DNA from: Arthrobotrys musiformis
Taxonomy: Eukaryota; Ascomycota; Orbiliomycetes; Orbiliales; Orbiliaceae
NCBI GenBank assembly: GCA_036971715.1
Contig: JAVHJL010000001.1
Coordinates: forward strand, 4,898,001 to 4,962,000
Reading direction: 5' to 3'
Length of the DNA: 64,000 bases
The notes under the pieces were generated by a model. The model saw only the letters and a list, made by a program, of their open reading frames with translations. It was not told the origin of the DNA and did not search any database. Numbering within the stretch: position 1 is the first letter of the stretch; each line of letters begins with the position of its first letter. Below are positions 59,501 through 64,000 of this stretch, piece by piece. The position numbers were made by a program, and so were the translations under genes.

Positions 59501-60987
59501 GGATGGTTTGCACTTATCAACCAAATGGATCCTACTTTACGCAAGACGGTGTCGTTGGCGAACATCGGTATGAAGGAAGTTCGTGGACTTGTCCGTTCAG
59601 CGATACGGGTCCGTCGAGCGAGAAGGCCGTTGTGATGCATTGGCTGACTTTGAATCTTACGAATTGCATTGCCGGTATAATACTCCCAATCATTACCCCT
59701 CCCCAAAGAAGTGGTTGCAGAATCCTAACTCAGATATTTGACTAGACCTCCAGGACTTTTATCGGTGGCTGTTCCAAAAGGACCCGGACGAGCTCTGTTT
59801 AGAAAATCAAATATATTCCTCGTACGTATATAGCGGACGACAAAAGCCATAGCTCCCATAAAACCAATACAATAATGAACGTTACGTTGATAATTATTCC
59901 AGGTCGCACACATCGAATAACCAAACGAATGAACTACACGTCTTTGACTCCGAGTTATTCTCGGAACGGCGCATAGTCGAGATCCAAACTTGCGGCTATG
60001 AACAGAAGGTCAAAATGTCTTTTAGTACGATTCCAATACTAGTATCCAAGCTATCTTCCTACGGACTAACAAGTACCCTCACGGATTAGTAAACACCCTC
60101 AGCTCCCTAGCCTACGAAACCATAGCCCCAAGAGTACAAGGCTACCGCCTAAAGGACATGCTAAGCCATCCATACGGCAGTCGACTATTCGACGGCGACG
60201 TGGGAAGGGACTGGCAGAACTCCAGTTCGGCGATATCGGATTATGGAATCGAAATCATCCAACGTATGACTTCAAAATATACCAAACGACCTAGTTAAAT
60301 ACTAAAATATAGATACTTTTTCTAGAATTCCCGATAGTGGATATCCTGTGCCCTCATTGGCTGAGAATTTCAGAGGAAAGAGGGTTATGCAATTTCATGG
60401 AACTTACACTCCGACCATCGGGACAATCGAAATCTATCATGCGACGGGATCCTGACCCGATATTCGTCAGGAAAAACGGAAGGTTCAAGTTTTTCCAGGA
60501 TCCACTAAGGCGGCTGTTTTTGTTGTGGGTGTTTGGGGAGAGTGGGAATGGGTTCATTTACTTTTGGAGTAGGAAAATTTCGTACTTGAATACCCGCTTC
60601 CAGAAAATCAAGAGCTAACAAAGAACTATAGTTAAAAGCTTCCCCAGCCAGATACTAAAGCTGAACAACAAGCTACGACTTTCAGTAATGTACGAATTGA
60701 ACTCAGTAACAGGACTACACGCCGGCCCGGCCGCTATCAAAGAAGGCGTAGTAGACCTATCCTTCGCAGATTGTGAGTCATCCTTTGATATAATCCTTTT
60801 TTTATATACCTTTTATTCAGACGGTATGGTTAACACCCGGCCCCCGCCTTTTGATATAGCATCATCCGCATTCCGCAGGTACTGCCAATCCCGAATGACC
60901 GGTGCCATTACCGGCAGATTTTACGAAGGCTCCTTTAGCGGGGAGTCGGCGAGTACTCGCTCAAGCGTTTTTATTGAGCCGGCGTAA
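56513..60987 (+). CDS. 14-exon gene, 1173-residue protein of unknown function
   Basis: I assembled this from splice signals; every junction keeps phase. Exons: 56513-56931, 57008-57728, 57803-58030, 58104-58330, 58396-58588, 58633-58768, 58900-59142, 59240-59674, 59746-59821, 59903-60024, 60090-60263, 60326-60581, 60648-60772, 60821-60987. The weakest intron is 58589-58632 (44 nt). ATG 56513 has a good context (AAAATGG). There is no signal peptide. The first 140 residues are helical, followed by a Pro/Ser/Gly linker (about residues 160-215) and mixed alpha/beta sequence. Recognisable but unassigned segments include EISWRERAVPQDEYMFSPFN, RYPKIHHYHLDGQNRLHYGM, MVCTYQPNGSYF and CPHWLRISEERGLCNFMEL. 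I recognise no domain. The long, clean exon chain argues for an active gene rather than a relic. Confidence 0.65.
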
Positions 60988-61574
60988 TATCGATTATGAA
61001 ATATACAAAAAGGCTCTATGAGGTATATCGTAACCAAGGGAATTACACTGTCAATAAACCCGTGGTCGATCGATCGAGGGTTTGAAACAGTTTAGCAGAC
61101 AATCTTTCTTCTAAAAATAAAATATATATATATTTCATCTCGAGCCTTTTAAATTCCAGCTCCAATTCTCTTCAAATTCCAAACCCTGGCGGGCTTCGCC
61201 AGTAGTTACTAATGACGTCGATATAATACAAAAATGATATAATCATAAAGTGCTCAATGAGTAGGAATCATGATGATAGTCAGCCCCCCAAAAAATACTC
61301 CCTGCAAAAATGTGCAAACTTTTATGCGAGAAAAGGACATATAGTACAAACATTTTGCGGGAAAAATGAATAAAAATACAAACGAGAATTTAAACGCCAA
61401 AATGCAAAGCAAAGGAACGGAGACGATAGGAATAAAAAAAAAAATCATCATTCGGGGTTTTGTTAGTAACCATTGACATGGACTCCGCCTTTGCAACACA
61501 TGCTTGTCCGCCTCTTGTATGCCTTTGAACCAGAAAGAAAAGAAAAGAGAAAGAAGGAAAACAATCGGGAACAG
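60988..61574. other. intergenic between convergent genes
   Basis: 3' regions of the 14-exon gene (plus) and the basic disordered protein (minus). An 81-codon minus frame at 61254-61499 is hydrophobic from T-rich DNA and is more likely 3' UTR. Confidence 0.5.
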
Positions 61575-63353
61575 TTAAAAGTACACACTGAAGGTGAAGA
61601 AGAGGTAAGGAAAGGGTAGCGCCGTGATAATGATGAAAAAAAAAAAGAAACCGTTGAACACCATCCAGATGAGAGCCCATACAACGCCGATAACCACCCA
61701 ATGCATCCTGATAAACACCGTGCAAGCCTGAAACCAAGAAAAAAAGTTCAAGGAAAAAAAAAAAAAAAACGCCAGACAAAGGACCGGAGTCGACAGTTGT
61801 TGTACATGTAATAGGAAACGTATTCTTCGTGATTCAGTAAAAAGGCTAGTCATTTCTAGCTCCATGATGCATCAGTCGTATTGATAATAATTCGTACCTC
61901 TTCAGCAATTAATCGTTTGCGGGTACGTATACTTTTAAGACATCGTTCATTCTGCTCTTTCAAGGATCCCGGGTCTTTCGGTGGAACCTTGGGCGACGCT
62001 CCCAGATCTCGAGTATCTACTGCCTCGTCTTGACAGTACTTCGTAGTCTCTTTCAACTGGCACGAGAACGACGCTCTTGCGCCTCTCCTCTCGCATAGCG
62101 GCGTGTGCCTCGGATCTTCTTCTTCTCTTCTTTTCCTCTCGCTTGTCTAGCCACTCCCAGAACTTCTCTTTAGCGTCATCCATGACTTGCAAGAGCTTTG
62201 GGGTCTTGCTCATCCATTTTCGAGCCTCTTTCGCCTCTTCAGTTTTGCTCAGGCGACGTTTCGTCTCTCGTCTATCCCGACGAAGGCGCTTCTTAGTCTT
62301 CTTTTTGATGTATTTATCCGCCGCCTTCCTCCTCCTTAATGCATCCTTCTCGGCCTTTGTCGGACGTCTATTCTTGGGAGGCATGGTATCTTTTTCAGTA
62401 ATAGTACAGGTTGAACGTAATGGAGGTGGAGATGCGGAGTCAGTCGATGATCTTCGGAAGATGCGAGATGGTATGTCGCGAGCGCTTCGGAAGAAGCTTG
62501 CAATAGATGTTCGACGGCTCTCACTGAGTGAGGGAAGGAATGAACCAATCGAAGACAGCTTACTGCCTCGACGGGTGGCCGCTGGGGCACTGGTAGTAGT
62601 TGCTGGAGTCGTGGTAGAGCCTCCAGATTTGGAGTTTCCGCTGCCTCCGGAGACCGCTGGAGTCAATTGGGTGCTTGTAACAGGACTTGGTGCGGGAGGT
62701 GAAGGGTGAGTTGGAGAAGCAAGACTTGGTAGATCAGGTCCTTGGCTAATAGATGGAGCAAGGGCAGCTGAGGTAGTTGGACTAGCATCTACAGGTAGAC
62801 GCGTTTGAGAAAGGGAGTAGGGGCTCGGTGAGTTTCCATTGGTGTCATCTCCGAAGAAAACATGGGAGGTTTGTAGAGCTGGAGAAATCTGACGGTCCAA
62901 GGAAATATCTGAACCGAGGGCCATAGGACCAAAGTATGTTGATGCCAGCGATAGGATAGACTGACGGCGAGACGACCGACGTCTCTTGCTATTCTCTTTG
63001 TCCTTTTCTTTCATTGTGATTGCTGGTTCCGAGTCCTGCTGTGTCCCCGAGGGTTTAACAGGGGCTTGGGAGAGTGGTTGAGGTGCAGCCTTTGGAGCTG
63101 GAAGAGTTGTAGATAGGTGAAGTGAGGGTAAGGACTTGGCTTTGTTATTAAAAGGAAAGCCTGAGCGTAGAGTTCGGATCTTAGGGCGAGATAGGGTCTT
63201 TGAAGCAGCGTTCGGAGGGAGTGAACGAGCGACAGAAGGAATCGTGGAGCTCTCTTCTTCTTCTAATGTGTCGATGGAAAGGTTTTCGGAGAGGGTAACT
63301 CTGAACAAGACGTGACGAATGTCACCGTGGGAACTCGATACTTTGTCCTGCAT
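61575..63353 (-). CDS. basic disordered Ser-rich protein with inferred C-terminal membrane anchor
   Basis: The main frame begins at ATG 63353 and codes for about 440 residues of low-complexity sequence: Ser/Pro/Thr-rich to about residue 260, a Ser/Arg segment (RRTSIASFFRSARDIPSRIF), then a very basic coiled-coil-like region (KKTKKRLRRDRRETKRRLSK, WLDKREEKKRRRR). Unspliced it stops at 61947 (468 residues). Two phase-correct introns (62039-61988 and 61897-61728, the latter ending in a long T tract and CAG) would instead add VPPKDPGSLKEQ...RLIAEE and a 50-residue exon with two hydrophobic helices (WVVIGVVWALIWMVFNGF, FIIITALPFPYLFF), giving 518 residues. The last junction looks strong; the first (GTACTG donor, AAG acceptor) is weak. 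No known domain; possibly nuclear-envelope or ER-associated, but this is a guess. Confidence 0.6.
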
Positions 63354-64000
63354 CGTTATTCGTGTTCGTGAAGGTGGTGGTGAGGGTGTGGTGATGGAGT
63401 AATAAAGCGACTTTTTGGTAACAAGCTAACCAGATCAACTGGCTATCGATTTGAAGGGAGATGGAAATTGTGAGCTGAGCTTTGACCTGAACCCGAGGTA
63501 GCTTAGCTTCGCAGAGAGATTAATTAATCTTGAGCAACTAGTCGATGGATGGTGTTTGATATCGAGATGAAGAAGGAATAGTCTGTGGTAGCTGGCGGAT
63601 GGTGGTGATGTGGTGATGGTAATGGTTGATGTCGAGGTGAGAGTGGAGGATGATGGTAGGTTGATGGTTGATGGTTGATGAAGGAGGGGGTTGGAGGAGA
63701 GAGAATTATAATGTTATAAGTTAAGCGGTGACGTTGAGAGCTTGTCTCAGCAGCGTAAATCCACCTCACCAGACTACGCCCATCAAAACACCACAACTGC
63801 AACTCGCAAAAGGACGCTCATGATGATCTGTATACGCCATTCGGACCCCCCACAACCACTTCATCGATCGATGTCTCAACGAGAGTTAAAATTTTCGCCC
63901 ATGCTCTTAATGCATATGCTATTGGCCGGGAGGGACACTCGTTCCAATCAAAATTGGATCCGGGACGGCAGATGGGAGGGGGAAAATGAGAAGGGCGGGT
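63354..64000. other. promoter region of the 61575-63353 gene
   Basis: Includes an imperfect GGT/GAT trinucleotide-like tract (about 63598-63680). A 92-codon minus frame here is Pro/His-rich from this tract and is probably 5' leader, not a gene. Confidence 0.5.

Overview
The window is nuclear DNA of a filamentous ascomycete (Pezizomycotina); order and species cannot be fixed from sequence alone. The case rests on many short GT-AG introns (about 44-110 nt, often with a CTAAC-like branch point), squalene synthase, a Dal5-type permease, a Caj1-type DnaJ-X protein, a nucleotide-rhamnose epimerase/reductase, an ABCC pump and a multi-pass fungal membrane protein family. I support 18 protein genes. 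No convincing tRNA, rRNA, CRISPR array or intact transposon was seen. Intergenic space is large and AT-rich, especially 15.6-18.6, 19.2-21.8 and 38.6-42.7 kb.

Layout. 0-5.1 kb: four small single-pass membrane proteins, all on the minus strand. 6.3-7.7 kb: a secreted glutaminyl-peptide cyclotransferase whose frame continues past its TGA into a perfect C-terminal membrane helix. 10.7-15.6 kb: an ABCC transporter. 18.6-22.3 kb: two divergently transcribed, paralogous small secreted proteins with a likely double-psi beta-barrel. 23.4-25.6 kb: a multi-pass membrane protein. 27.7-29.7 kb: a DnaJ-X co-chaperone in six exons. 30.5-31.8 kb: UDP-4-keto-6-deoxyglucose epimerase/reductase, with an 8-nt microexon.

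33.8-46.7 kb: three plus-strand genes of one family of secreted proteins I do not recognise. Their lengths are about 316, 585 and 1320 residues, and a recurring module occurs once, twice and about four times respectively. This is the best candidate here for an undescribed protein system. 47.2-52.0 kb: a PIN-like, RGG-tailed RNA-associated protein and squalene synthase (ERG9). 52.9-55.3 kb: a Dal5/Tna1-type permease. 56.5-61.0 kb: a gene I reconstructed from 14 exons in continuous phase (1173 residues) with no recognised domain. 61.6-63.4 kb: a basic, disordered protein that a 3' splice would give a C-terminal membrane anchor.

Most genes here are independent; there is no operon-like logic and no obvious biosynthetic cluster. 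A theme is secretion and the cell surface: two DPBB proteins, three modular secreted proteins, the cyclotransferase, the rhamnose-nucleotide enzyme and several small membrane proteins. Exon boundaries were read by eye from splice signals and phase; they are inferences unless confirmed by transcripts.
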